Of a DNA stretch of 64,000 nucleotides, positions 44,660 through 53,918 are shown piece by piece (the stretch's first letter is position 1; each line of letters begins with the position of its first letter). Source of the DNA: Prosthecobacter sp. (GTDB lineage Bacteria > Verrucomicrobiota > Verrucomicrobiia > Verrucomicrobiales > Verrucomicrobiaceae); contig NZ_JAGRPF010000149.1 of assembly GCF_020439865.1 (NCBI RefSeq), forward strand, positions 17,108 through 81,107, written 5' to 3'. The notes under the pieces were generated by a model. It saw only the letters and a list, made by a program, of their open reading frames with translations, made no database searches and was not told where the DNA came from. A program made the position numbers and the translations under genes.

Positions 44660-45620
44660 CCGCCTGCCTCCTTCCGCTGAACATTAGAAAAGCAGCCACC
44701 AGCAGCCAGCACACGCCGCCTGCCGCGAATTTCATCTCCGTCGGCATATCCAGGGGAGACCAGAAGCCCTCCAGCACCGCAGCCAGACTCGTCAGAACCG
44801 CCGCACCGATCAACAGTGGCAGCGCTTTGCGCCCTGCGAGCACCAACGCATCGCGACGCGTCAGTCGGCCGGGGCGAAGCACCGACCAGCCGACACGCAT
44901 TCCCGCCATGGCCGAAATCACCACGCCGGTGAGTTCGGGTGCGCCGTGCGCCACCACCCAGGTGTAAAGCGTGAGCGGATTGCCCGAGTAATGCACATAG
45001 CCAAACACCGCGCCGAGATAGAGCGAGTTGAACAGCAGCACAAACAAGGCTCCCACGCCGCCGAGGATGCCTCCGGCAAACGTTTTGAAATCGATGCTGA
45101 CGTTGTTCCAGATGTAGAAACAGAACGCGGCAAAGCCGGAACCGAAGCTGTCGCGCACGTAGTCCGAAGGTTTGCTGGCCTCACCATACATGCTTTCGAT
45201 TTGCACCATTCCCTCCGGCCCGAGCAACGCCATGGCCCACTCGGGATGCGCCGGAGTGAGCGCCGCAAGCAACACCGCCGGCACATAAAACAGCGCCGTG
45301 CACCACCAGAACAGTTTCCAGTCCGCTCGCACCGCCTGGGGAAACTCAACGAAGAACAGGCGCATGAACGCCTCTCCCCCTCCCGCGCTGCGGCGCTCCA
45401 GCAGGCGGTAGGCACGAATCGCCAGCGCATTCAGTTTCTGCGTCAGCCGCTGCGGGCTCATGCGATGCTGCGCGATGCTCAGATCATGACACACCTGACG
45501 AAAGGTGGCGGGCAGTTCCTCCACGTCCTCGCGCGGCCGGGCCTGTTCCGCCTCGGTGAGGAGCCGCTCCAGTTTCTTCCAGCGCGGCTCGATGTTCTTT
45601 TCAAACTGGGCCGGCGTCAT
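44649..45620 (-). CDS. SpoIIM-family membrane protein
   Basis: A 323-residue protein of the stage II sporulation M family. MTPAQFEKNIEPRWKKLERL and a cytoplasmic helical domain (LPATFRQVCHDLSIAQHRM) precede about five helices. FYIWNNVSIDFKTFAGGILG and WVVAHGAPELTGVVISAMAG are diagnostic. It has nothing to do with sporulation here; SpoIIM and RDD proteins are standard companions of MoxR clusters. The ATG at 45620 overlaps the RDD gene by four bases. Confidence 0.88.
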   Translation of the reverse strand: MTPAQFEKNIEPRWKKLERLLTEAEQARPREDVEELPATFRQVCHDLSIAQHRMSPQRLTQKLNALAIRAYRLLERRSAGGGEAFMRLFFVEFPQAVRADWKLFWWCTALFYVPAVLLAALTPAHPEWAMALLGPEGMVQIESMYGEASKPSDYVRDSFGSGFAAFCFYIWNNVSIDFKTFAGGILGGVGALFVLLFNSLYLGAVFGYVHYSGNPLTLYTWVVAHGAPELTGVVISAMAGMRVGWSVLRPGRLTRRDALVLAGRKALPLLIGAAVLTSLAAVLEGFWSPLDMPTEMKFAAGGVCWLLVAAFLMFSGRRQADAA

Positions 45621-46384
45621 GATCGAAACAACGGTGCTCCCTTGATGGGTGGCGGTCCGCCACGTTTTTCCTCCGGCTCCTGCAGCCACAGCGCCATGCC
45701 GCACAGACGGCGCAGCCCTTCCACACCCGGTGCCAGCGTGAGCGGTTGTGTCAGCGCGGCGAGTTCCAGACGGCGCTCATCCGCCCACAGGGGCGCACGT
45801 TCCATGAACTGCAGCAGCGCCGCCTGCTCCTCCCGGGTGAGCACCTGCGACGGAGCACGCCGCTCGGCGCGAATTTCAACATTCGGCGTGATGGCCGTGG
45901 GGGGATCGGCATACGTCACCACCGTGTTCGCCACCAGATCGCCGAGACGCTGAAACCGCTTCGTGAAGAGCATGCAGACGATGCCGGTGAGGTACAGCCC
46001 CGGCATGAAATCCACCACGCGCAGGAAATTGCGCATCACCGCCTGAGCCAGCGTCACCGGACCACCGGTCACACTCATCACCCGCAGCTTCATCGACCGC
46101 TGTCCCGGTGTCGCCCCTTTCGCACCGGCTTCGAAGAGTACGTTGTAAAACCACTCCATGAAGAACATGAACAGCATCACCAGACCGCCCGTCACCTTCG
46201 GACCGATCATTACCGGCAGCACCCAGAAAGCCAAAATCGCCACACCGATGTCGATGCCGATGCGGATCAGCAGGTCAATCATGTAGGCCATGCTCCTCAC
46301 CGCCGGTCCGGCCACACGAAGCTGAATCTCCACGCCATCGGCGAGTTCGACTGGTTGCAATGTGTCCGCGCGTGCCGCTGCCAT
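45617..46384 (-). CDS. RDD-family membrane protein
   Basis: A 255-residue protein. RVAGPAVRSMAYMIDLLIRI holds the conserved Arg and Asp of the RDD domain, followed by three to four helices and GAKGATPGQRSMKLRVMSVT, the second conserved block. The C-terminal 80 residues are cytoplasmic (LTREEQAALLQFMERAP). It is the first gene of MoxR cluster 2 and is divergent from the small membrane protein gene at 46495. Confidence 0.9.
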   Translation of the reverse strand: MAAARADTLQPVELADGVEIQLRVAGPAVRSMAYMIDLLIRIGIDIGVAILAFWVLPVMIGPKVTGGLVMLFMFFMEWFYNVLFEAGAKGATPGQRSMKLRVMSVTGGPVTLAQAVMRNFLRVVDFMPGLYLTGIVCMLFTKRFQRLGDLVANTVVTYADPPTAITPNVEIRAERRAPSQVLTREEQAALLQFMERAPLWADERRLELAALTQPLTLAPGVEGLRRLCGMALWLQEPEEKRGGPPPIKGAPLFRS

Positions 46385-46414
46385 TAGCGGGTAATGAAGC
46401 GGGTCCGTTTGGTT

Positions 46415-46444
46415 TTGACAACCACCGAATTCTTTTCGTAGGCT
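46415..46444 (+). promoter_or_regulatory. candidate promoter for the small membrane protein gene
   Basis: A perfect TTGACA at 46415-46420 and TAGGCT at 46439-46444, 18 bases apart, 50 bases before the ATG at 46495 in the divergent gap. Confidence 0.45.
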
Positions 46445-46494
46445 TCACAAATGCCGGGATATCCCGACGTCTCTGTCCATCCACTCCTACCATC

Positions 46495-47016
46495 ATGGAA
46501 TCCACGCCCCCCAATCCCTACACCTCCCCCGCTGCGAATCTCTACGGAGCCTCCAGCGGCCCCGCGGCTGATGGCGTTTCCCCGAGCACCATCGCCATGC
46601 TCTCGGCCACGAAACCCTGGGTGCGCTTCATGTCAGTGTTGATGTGGATCGGCGTTGCTTTCATGCTGCTTGGCGCCATCGGCATGGGCGCTGTCACAGC
46701 GTTGGGCGTCACGAAACAGACCACCACGAGCCCGTTTGGAGGCGCGGAACTTGTGGTGATGGCGGCCATCTACGGACTGATGGCCATCGTCTACATCTTC
46801 CCCGCCATCAAGCTGGGCAAATACGCCAGCCGCATCGGATCACTGGTCTCCACCCGTTCGGTGGCCGACCTTGATGCGGCGCTGAACGAACAGCGCAGTT
46901 TTTGGAAATTCATCGGCATCATGACGATCATCATGATCTCGCTGTATCTGGTCGTAGTCGTTGGGTTCGTCGTATTCGGTGCGACTGCGGCGATGAAAAG
47001 CGGCGCTTTCAAATAG
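46495..47016 (+). CDS. small polytopic membrane protein, DUF5362-like
   Basis: A 173-residue protein with a Pro/Ser-rich start, the block ATKPWVRFMSVLMWIGVAFM as its first helix, and two or three more helices (LVVMAAIYGLMAIVYIFPAI and IGIMTIIMISLYLVVVVGFV). TKPWVRFMSV followed by a helix resembles DUF5362, with no known function. The ATG at 46495 is preferred because of the promoter-like sequence upstream and a good hydrophilic N-terminus. It stands alone, ending two bases before the hemW stop on the other strand. Confidence 0.65.
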   Translation: MESTPPNPYTSPAANLYGASSGPAADGVSPSTIAMLSATKPWVRFMSVLMWIGVAFMLLGAIGMGAVTALGVTKQTTTSPFGGAELVVMAAIYGLMAIVYIFPAIKLGKYASRIGSLVSTRSVADLDAALNEQRSFWKFIGIMTIIMISLYLVVVVGFVVFGATAAMKSGAFK

Positions 47017-47018
47017 GC

Positions 47019-48107
47019 CTAACCCATCAACGCCACGGCGATGGGATCGACGAGCGGTTTGCCTGCACGGGTGAGCCGCACGAACTGCTCGTTGAACTCC
47101 AGCAAGCCTTGGTCGCGCAAGGTCTCCAGCATCTTGCGTGACTCGGACGTGATCAACTCCAGCGGCAGGCCGCGTGCAGTGCGCAGTTCCAGACCGAAGC
47201 GCTCCGTGCGGCGGTTTTCCGGTGTTAGTTCCTCGACATCCGTCGCCGTGTCGTCACCCGCCAGTGTCATCGCCATGTAGCGCGGCGTGTCCTTCACGTT
47301 GTGCCAGCGCTGGCCGCCCACCGTCGAAAATGCACCGGGACCGATGCCCAGATAATCCTCGCCCATCCAGTAGGCTTCATTGTGCACGCTGCGATGTCCC
47401 GGCTTCGCGTAATTCGAGATCTCGTAGTGCTCAAAACCATCCGCTTCGAGCAGGTCGATGCCCAGATTGAAAAAATCGGTGTCACGACCTTCGTCTTCCC
47501 GGAACTCGCCGGCTTTCAGCCTGCGAAAGAAGTCGGTGTCCTCCTCATAATTGAGGTTGTAGGCCGAGATGTGATCCGGCTTCAACGAGAGCGAGCGCTC
47601 CAAGGTGGCACGCCATGTCTCCAAGCTCTGGCCCGGAATCGAAAACATCAGGTCGAGGTTCAGACTTGGAAATTCAGCGGCCTTGAGTGCCTGCCACGTT
47701 TCTTCGGCCTCAGCGGGTGCATGATCACGCCCCAGTGTCTTGAGCGTCGCGTCGTCCCAGGCCTGCACGCCCAGGGAAACCCGCGTCACCCCCAAATCGC
47801 GCATCATCGCCGCTTTCGATGCCGTCACATTGCGCGGATTGGCCTCCATCGTGAATTCCACGACCTCCGACATGTCCACCCGATCCCGCATGCCGCGCAA
47901 CAGGCGCTCCAGATGCGTCTCGCTCAGCATCGTCGGCGTCCCGCCGCCGAAGAAGATCGTCTGCGGCTTCAGCGGCTGCTTTTCCATCTCCTTGAGGAGC
48001 GCATCCACAAACGCCGTCATGTCCGTCCCGCCCGGCGTGTGCTTGTGAAAGCTGCAATACGGGCAGATGCGGTGGCAGAACGGGATGTGGACGTAGAGGT
48101 GGCGCAC
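47019..48107 (-). CDS. hemW: HemW-type radical SAM protein
   Basis: A 362-residue HemW-like protein (haem chaperone family, formerly called oxygen-independent coproporphyrinogen oxidase). RHLYVHIPFCHRICPYCSFH holds the CxxxCxxC iron-sulfur motif, followed by QTIFFGGGTPTMLSETHLER and SLGVQAWDDATLKTLGRDH. The cysteine missing ahead of the CxxxCxxC in HemN is also missing here, as expected. The GTG at 48107 gives the usual HemW start; longer frames to 48149 or 48185 run through an inverted repeat array and are unlikely. Confidence 0.9.
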   Translation of the reverse strand: MRHLYVHIPFCHRICPYCSFHKHTPGGTDMTAFVDALLKEMEKQPLKPQTIFFGGGTPTMLSETHLERLLRGMRDRVDMSEVVEFTMEANPRNVTASKAAMMRDLGVTRVSLGVQAWDDATLKTLGRDHAPAEAEETWQALKAAEFPSLNLDLMFSIPGQSLETWRATLERSLSLKPDHISAYNLNYEEDTDFFRRLKAGEFREDEGRDTDFFNLGIDLLEADGFEHYEISNYAKPGHRSVHNEAYWMGEDYLGIGPGAFSTVGGQRWHNVKDTPRYMAMTLAGDDTATDVEELTPENRRTERFGLELRTARGLPLELITSESRKMLETLRDQGLLEFNEQFVRLTRAGKPLVDPIAVALMG

Positions 48108-48118
48108 GGATCGGGCAG

Positions 48119-48192
48119 GAGTAATGGAGTGGTGGAGTGCTGGCTTCATGCTATATCGCTGCGCCCAATACTCCAACACTCCCATACTCCAT
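48119..48192. repeat. inverted arrays of an 8-bp GAGTRNTG unit
   Basis: Three 8-mers (GAGTAATG, GAGTGGTG, GAGTGCTG) at 48119-48142 are mirrored by three reverse-complement 8-mers (TACTCCAA, CACTCCCA, TACTCCAT) at 48169-48192. The arms can pair over about 22 bases with few mismatches around a 26-base centre. The element fills most of the 96-base divergent gap between hemW and the squalene/phytoene synthase gene. Confidence 0.7.
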
Positions 48193-48203
48193 TCTTCCTC
48201 GAC

Positions 48204-49178
48204 GTGTCAGACGAATCCCACCACGAACGCGAACTCGGCGGCCAGTTGCTGGCGGCGGTGTCGCGTTCGTTCTACCTCACGCTCAAAGCGCTTCCCAAGG
48301 AGCTGCGTGAGCCCATTTCCCTCGCCTACCTGCTCGCACGCACGGCAGACACGATCGCCGACACCGCCAGTGTCAGCGCCGAAGTGCGTCTGGACTGCCT
48401 CGAACGCTACCGCGCTCTCGTCCGTGGCGATTCCGCCGTCGAATCGCTCGCCAGCACCCTGCGCGAGCAGTTTTGCCCCAAGCAGGAAGACGATGCTGAA
48501 CGACGCCTCATGGAACAATTCGCCGATGGCATCGCCTGGCTGCGCACGATGCAGCCGACTCCACTCGCTGCGATCCAAAGCGTGCTGGAGCACATCATCG
48601 ACGGCCAGATGCTCGACATCCGCCGCTTTCCCGCCGACGGCCAACTTCGTTCGCTCGCCAGTGCCGAAGAACTCGATCAATACACCTGGCTCGTCGCCGG
48701 CTGTGTCGGCGAATTCTGGACGCAGCTCTGTGCCAGCGAACTTCCGAGTTCACTCGATCCCGCCGTCTCCACCGCACAGATGCAAGAATGGGGCGCACGC
48801 ATGGGCAAAGGCCTCCAGCTCATCAACATCCTGCGCGACATCGGCGAAGACACTCGCGACGGCCGCTGCTACCTGCCATGCAAGCCCGACGACATCCAAA
48901 TCGAGTGGCGCAAGTGGCTGCAAGCCTGCACCGACCACCTCGAATGCGGCCTGCGTTACGTTCAGCACGTCACCCACGGCAAACTCCGCTACGCCACCGC
49001 CCTGCCCCTGCTCCTCGGCATCCAAACCGCCGCCAAAATGCGCGATGCCTCATGGGACAAAGTTCAGCAGGGCATCAAGATCTCACGCCTCGACGTCGCC
49101 AGCATTTTAGCTCAAGCCGCCATCGCCTGTCGAAGTTCAGAAGCGATGGAGAAGCTGTATCGGAAGCTGGCCGCTTAA
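48204..49178 (+). CDS. squalene/phytoene synthase family protein
   Basis: A 324-residue trans-isoprenyl diphosphate synthase that condenses two prenyl diphosphates head to head. The two aspartate-rich sites are ARTADTIADT and INILRDIGEDTRDGRCYLP, and SRSFYLTLKALPKELREPIS starts the fold. Product (squalene or phytoene) cannot be decided from sequence; no HpnC/HpnE or CrtI gene is in the window. The start is the GTG at 48204, as no ATG is suitable. The stop overlaps that of the convergent efflux gene (TTAA). Confidence 0.88.
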   Translation: MSDESHHERELGGQLLAAVSRSFYLTLKALPKELREPISLAYLLARTADTIADTASVSAEVRLDCLERYRALVRGDSAVESLASTLREQFCPKQEDDAERRLMEQFADGIAWLRTMQPTPLAAIQSVLEHIIDGQMLDIRRFPADGQLRSLASAEELDQYTWLVAGCVGEFWTQLCASELPSSLDPAVSTAQMQEWGARMGKGLQLINILRDIGEDTRDGRCYLPCKPDDIQIEWRKWLQACTDHLECGLRYVQHVTHGKLRYATALPLLLGIQTAAKMRDASWDKVQQGIKISRLDVASILAQAAIACRSSEAMEKLYRKLAA

Positions 49179-50683
49179 TCCCGCTTGAACCAGCCCTTCA
49201 CCCGCGAGAAGAAACCTTTCTTCTCGTCGCCATCATATTGCGCGGCGGGATCGGGCGTCGTTTCGGGCACTTGAGTCGGCAGCTTTTGATCCCAGCCGCC
49301 GCCGATGGCCTTGATCAAACCCACCGCAGCAATAAGACGCTGACCAGAGACCTGCGCGGTGGCACGCTGGGTCGCGAGCGTCGTGCGGTTGGCGTCAATG
49401 ACATTGAGATAAGGGCTCGTGCCGGCCTCGTAGCGGACCTTGGCAATCTGCGCAGCCCTCTCGGAACTGATGCGTGCGCGTGAGAGCGACTCTGACTGTG
49501 TTCCAAGGTTGCGGATCATCGCCAGGCTCGACTCCACATCCGCCAGCGCGGCGAGGAAGGCCTGACGATACGCCGCGAGCGCCTCGTCGTGGTCGGCCTT
49601 CGCCTTCGTCAGATTCCAGCGGTTTTTGTTTCCCGAAAACAACGGCACGTTGACGCTCGGACCGATGTTCCACATGAGCGATGTCGGGCGGAACAGAAAA
49701 TCAATGTCACCGCTCTGAAATCCGCCGCGGCCAAGCAGCTTGATGCTCGGAAAGAAATAGGCCTTCGCCACGCCGATGCGCGCGGTCGCGGCGTGCAGCA
49801 TGCGCTCAGCCTGCGAGATGTCGGGCCGACGTTCCAGCAGGTCGCTGGGCATGCCCGAAGGCACGCTCGGAGGTCTGGGGAGAGACGTCGTCGAGGGCGG
49901 GATGCGAAAGTTTGAAGCACTCGTTCCGATGAGCATGGCGATCACATTTTCCAACTGATCACGCTGCGACTGAAGCGATGAAATCTCCGCTTCAGCAGAC
50001 GCCACCTCGGTTTCCGCCTGCGCCTGCTCCAATTCGCTGCCGGCACCGGCCTGCACGCGCGCCGTGGCGATGTTCAGCGCTTCATTGCGCAGCCCCACCG
50101 CCTCACGCACGAGGCGCATCTCGTTGTCGAGCGTGCGAAGTTTGAAGTAGTTCATCGCCACCTCGGCCTGAATGCCGAGGAGCACGTTGTGCATCGCGTC
50201 ACCTGCTGCGGCGGCATCCAGTCGCGTGCCTTCGGCCTGACGGCGAAGCTTGCCCCAGAGATCGAGCTCCCAGCTAAACTCCACCGGGGCATTGTAGGCC
50301 GGACCGTTGTATCTCAGGCCATTCAGCGGAAACGGCGACGGCATGTTCTCGGAAGTCCGCTGGCGTTCCGCGTTGAGCGGCAGGCCGATGGTCGGGAAGA
50401 AATCACCGCGTGACATGCGCGCGGCAGCACGCGCCTGATCGAAACGCGCAATCGCGCCTTTGAGCTGCTGATTGTTCGCCGTGGCGGCGGCGACCAGCGT
50501 GTTGAGCCGCGAATCATTGAAGACCTTCCACCATTCGCCTTTCGGCAGATGTGCTGAAGGCGTGGCCGAACGCCACGTCACGCCTTTGAACTGCGGCGGC
50601 GTTGCCGTGGCAGGACGTTCGTAGTCGGGACCAATCTGCGCAAAGGCGCTGGTGGTGAAGAGGAATAGGACGAGGAGGCGCAT
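49175..50683 (-). CDS. NodT-type outer-membrane efflux protein
   Basis: A 502-residue TolC-like channel of the NodT/CusC family. IGPDYERPATATPPQF is the usual mature N-terminus. The two OEP repeats are seen in WWKVFNDSRLNTLVAAATAN and RPDISQAERMLHAATARIGV, with FFPSIKLLGRGGF and YEAGTSPYLNVIDANRTTLA. The expected lipobox cysteine is missing: the signal (LLVLFLFTTSAFA) is followed by Gln, so it is likely cut by signal peptidase I. It is the third structural gene of the efflux operon. Confidence 0.9.
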   Translation of the reverse strand: MRLLVLFLFTTSAFAQIGPDYERPATATPPQFKGVTWRSATPSAHLPKGEWWKVFNDSRLNTLVAAATANNQQLKGAIARFDQARAAARMSRGDFFPTIGLPLNAERQRTSENMPSPFPLNGLRYNGPAYNAPVEFSWELDLWGKLRRQAEGTRLDAAAAGDAMHNVLLGIQAEVAMNYFKLRTLDNEMRLVREAVGLRNEALNIATARVQAGAGSELEQAQAETEVASAEAEISSLQSQRDQLENVIAMLIGTSASNFRIPPSTTSLPRPPSVPSGMPSDLLERRPDISQAERMLHAATARIGVAKAYFFPSIKLLGRGGFQSGDIDFLFRPTSLMWNIGPSVNVPLFSGNKNRWNLTKAKADHDEALAAYRQAFLAALADVESSLAMIRNLGTQSESLSRARISSERAAQIAKVRYEAGTSPYLNVIDANRTTLATQRATAQVSGQRLIAAVGLIKAIGGGWDQKLPTQVPETTPDPAAQYDGDEKKGFFSRVKGWFKRD

Positions 50684-50696
50684 GATGAAGAGTGAC

Positions 50697-53600
50697 TTAA
50701 TGTCCGGCGCTAAGTGCAGGCTGAAGAGGTTGGGATTCGGACTCGGCGGCTTTCTCTTTTTTCCGCCGGCCGAGTTTCATGACGAGAACATAAAACACCG
50801 GCGTGAAGAACAGGCCGAGGAAGGTCACGCCGATCATGCCGGCGAACACCGCCGTGCCCATGGCGCGACGCATTTCAGAACCGGCGCCGGTGGAGACAAC
50901 CAGCGGATACACACCCGCAATGAAGGCGATGGACGTCATCAAAATCGGACGCAGACGCAGACGACAGGCGTCGATGGCCGCATCGAATGGACTGAGGCCG
51001 TGGTCAAAGCGTTCCTTGGCGAACTCGACGATGAGGATGGCGTTTTTGCATGCGAGGCCGATCAAGACGATGAAACCGATCTGCGTGAAGATGTTGTTGT
51101 CGCCCCCCGTGAGATGCACACCGGCAAGCGCGAAGAGCAGGCACAACGGCACGATCAAAATGATCGCCAGAGGCAGGCGCAGGCTCTCATACTGCGCGGC
51201 GAGCACCATGAACACGAGCAGGATACAAAGCGGGTAGATGTAAATGGCCGTGTTGCCCGCGATGATTTTTTGATAGGTGAGATCCGTCCACTCGAACTCA
51301 AAACCGGGCGGCAGCATCTCCTTCGCCATCTTCGAGATAAGATCCTCCCCCTGACCGGTGCTGAGCGGCGGCAGCGTGGTGCCGTTGAGATCGGCGGCGA
51401 GGTAGCCGTTGTAATGGGTGACGCGATCAGGGCCGTAGCTTTCCTTGACCTTCACCAGCGATCCCACGGGCACCATTTCTCCCGTCATGTTGCGCGTCTT
51501 CAGACGCGTGATGTCGCTCACATCATCGCGGAATTTTTCCTCCGCCTGCGCCACCACCTGATAGGTGCGGCCGAAGCGGTTGAAATCGTTCACGTAAAGG
51601 CTGCCCAGATTGATCTGCAGCGTCTCGTAGAGATTGGCGAGCGGCACGCCCTGCGCTTTCGCCTTCTCGCGATCCACGTCAGCTTCGAGCTGTGGCACGT
51701 TCACGGTGTAGCCGGAGTACACTGGCATGAACTTGCCACTGCCCATCGCCGCGCCTGCAAGTGCCTGCGTGGCCTTGTAGAGCTCGGTGTAGCCGATGTT
51801 GCCGCGATCTTCGATCATCATCTTGTAACCGCCCGTGGTGCCGATGCCGTTCACCGGCGGTGGCTGAAGCACGAGCACCATGGCATCCTGGATGGCCATG
51901 AACTGGCCGTTGAGCGAATTCGCGATGGCCTCGCCGGACAATTCCGGCGTGGTGCGCTTTTCGAAGTCGTCGAGACAGACGAACACGATGCCGCTGTTCG
52001 GACTGGCGGTGAAGCCATGGATGCTCAGCCCCGGGAAGGCGACCGCGTCCTTCACACCGGGATGCTTCATCACGATCTCCGACATGCGGCGCATGACATC
52101 ATCCGTGCGATCGAGCGACGCGGCATCCGGCAATTGCGCAAAGCCGACGAGGTATTGCTTGTCCTGTCCCGGCACGAAGCCTTCGGGCACAATTTGGAAA
52201 CCGCGATAGGTGGCCCACACGAGACCGCCGTAGATCATCAGGGCGATGATGCTGAAGCGGATCGTGCGCTTCACGATGCCGACATACGCGTTCGACGACC
52301 ACTCAAAGAAGCGGTTGAACGGATGGAAGAACCAGCCCAGCAGCACATCCATGAGACGCGTGAGGATATCCTTCTTGTCGTGATGCCCTTTGAGCAGCAA
52401 CGCGGAGAGTGCGGGCGAAAGCGTGAGCGAATTGATCGCCGAAATGACCGTGGAGATCGCGATGGTGACGGCGAACTGCTTGTAGAACTGGCCGCTCAGG
52501 CCGCTGATGAACGCCGTTGGAATGAAGACCGCGCACAGCACGAGAGCGGTGGCCACAATCGGCCCCGTCACCTCCTTCATGGCCTGTTTCGTCGCTTCAA
52601 GAGGCCTCAGGCCGTTGCGGATGTTACGTTCGACGTTCTCAACAACGACAATTGCATCATCCACCACGATCCCGATGGCCAGCACGAGGCCGAAAAGGCT
52701 CAGGTTGTTGATCGAAAATCCCAGCACGTTCATCACTGCGAACGTGCCGACGAGTGACACCGGCACCGCGGCGAGCGGGATGATCGACGCGCGCCACGTC
52801 TGCAGGAAGACCACCACCACGATCACCACGAGCAGAATCGCCTCGATCAGCGTGTGAATGACCGCATCAATGGACTTGTCCACGAAGACGGTCGGATCGT
52901 AGGCGATGGCGTAATCGACGCCTTCCGGCATCTTCGTCTTCAACTCCTTCATGCGAGCGCGGATGGCCTTGGAAACCTCCAGTGCGTTCGATCCCGGAAG
53001 CTGGAAGACGCCCATGCCGACGGCCTTCTTGTTGTTGATCAGGCTGCGCATCGCGTAATCACCCGAACCGAGTTCGGCATGCGCCACATCCTTCAAGCGC
53101 AGTTTCTCGCCATGCGGACCGGTTTTGACGATGATCTGATCGAACTCCTCTTCCGTGATGAGACGGCCTTTTGCGTTCACGGTGAGTTCAAACGCGGAAT
53201 CCTCCGCTGGTTGCTGACCGATGGCACCCGCAGCAACCTGGATGTTCTGCTCGCGGATCGCATTCACGATGTCACTGGAGGTCAAACCGCGCGCGGCGGC
53301 TTTGTCGGGATCGATCCAGATGCGCATCGCGTAATCACCACCGCCGAAGATGTTCACCTGCCCCACGCCGGGAAGACGGGAGAGCTCGTCCTTCACATTC
53401 AAAGTCGCATAGTTGCGCAGGTAAATCTCATCATAGCGGTCGTTCGGTGACAGAATGTGAACCACGAGTGTGATGTCCGGTGAGGACTTCACGGTGGTGA
53501 CGCCAAAGCGGCGAACTTCCTCCGGCAGCTTCGGCAGCACCTGTGCGACGCGGTTCTGCACCTGCACCTGCGCCAGATCGAGATCGGTGCCGACCTTGAA

Positions 53601-53885
53601 GGTCACCTTCATCGTCATCACGCCGTTCGCCGTGCTCTGCGAGTCCATGTAGAGCATGTTCTCGGTGCCGTTGATCGACTGCTCCAAAGGCGAGGCGACC
53701 GTTTCCGCGATGGTCTTCGGATTCGCACCCGGATAATTCGCCGTCACGACGACTGTGGGTGGCACCACTTCGGGATATTCGGAAATCGGCAGCTTGAAGA
53801 GCGAGAGCGCCCCGAGGATGAAGATCAGCGCTGACAAGACGCCCGCGAAGATGGGTCGGGTGATAAAAAAGGATGAGAAATTCAT
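50697..53885 (-). CDS. RND efflux pump, HAE1 (AcrB-like) type
   Basis: A 1062-residue proton-driven inner-membrane transporter. FFITRPIFAGVLSALIFILG is the first helix, LAIGIVVDDAIVVVENVERN in helix 4 carries the paired aspartates of proton relay, and GFIVLIGLACKNAILIVEFA with the facing block in the second half is complete. The two large periplasmic loops have normal length. Hydrophobic drug-like substrates are expected for HAE1 pumps. It lies 13 bases downstream (plus-strand coordinates) of the outer-membrane gene's start. Confidence 0.95.
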   Translation of the reverse strand: MNFSSFFITRPIFAGVLSALIFILGALSLFKLPISEYPEVVPPTVVVTANYPGANPKTIAETVASPLEQSINGTENMLYMDSQSTANGVMTMKVTFKVGTDLDLAQVQVQNRVAQVLPKLPEEVRRFGVTTVKSSPDITLVVHILSPNDRYDEIYLRNYATLNVKDELSRLPGVGQVNIFGGGDYAMRIWIDPDKAAARGLTSSDIVNAIREQNIQVAAGAIGQQPAEDSAFELTVNAKGRLITEEEFDQIIVKTGPHGEKLRLKDVAHAELGSGDYAMRSLINNKKAVGMGVFQLPGSNALEVSKAIRARMKELKTKMPEGVDYAIAYDPTVFVDKSIDAVIHTLIEAILLVVIVVVVFLQTWRASIIPLAAVPVSLVGTFAVMNVLGFSINNLSLFGLVLAIGIVVDDAIVVVENVERNIRNGLRPLEATKQAMKEVTGPIVATALVLCAVFIPTAFISGLSGQFYKQFAVTIAISTVISAINSLTLSPALSALLLKGHHDKKDILTRLMDVLLGWFFHPFNRFFEWSSNAYVGIVKRTIRFSIIALMIYGGLVWATYRGFQIVPEGFVPGQDKQYLVGFAQLPDAASLDRTDDVMRRMSEIVMKHPGVKDAVAFPGLSIHGFTASPNSGIVFVCLDDFEKRTTPELSGEAIANSLNGQFMAIQDAMVLVLQPPPVNGIGTTGGYKMMIEDRGNIGYTELYKATQALAGAAMGSGKFMPVYSGYTVNVPQLEADVDREKAKAQGVPLANLYETLQINLGSLYVNDFNRFGRTYQVVAQAEEKFRDDVSDITRLKTRNMTGEMVPVGSLVKVKESYGPDRVTHYNGYLAADLNGTTLPPLSTGQGEDLISKMAKEMLPPGFEFEWTDLTYQKIIAGNTAIYIYPLCILLVFMVLAAQYESLRLPLAIILIVPLCLLFALAGVHLTGGDNNIFTQIGFIVLIGLACKNAILIVEFAKERFDHGLSPFDAAIDACRLRLRPILMTSIAFIAGVYPLVVSTGAGSEMRRAMGTAVFAGMIGVTFLGLFFTPVFYVLVMKLGRRKKEKAAESESQPLQPALSAGH

Positions 53886-53918
53886 GAAGCGAGTTGGGGA
53901 ATGAGGTTCGCCTCGCGA

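Noticed and set aside
48108..48185. N-terminal extension of HemW
   Set aside because: The extra codons come from the inverted 8-bp repeats and have no family counterpart; the GTG at 48107 gives the usual start.
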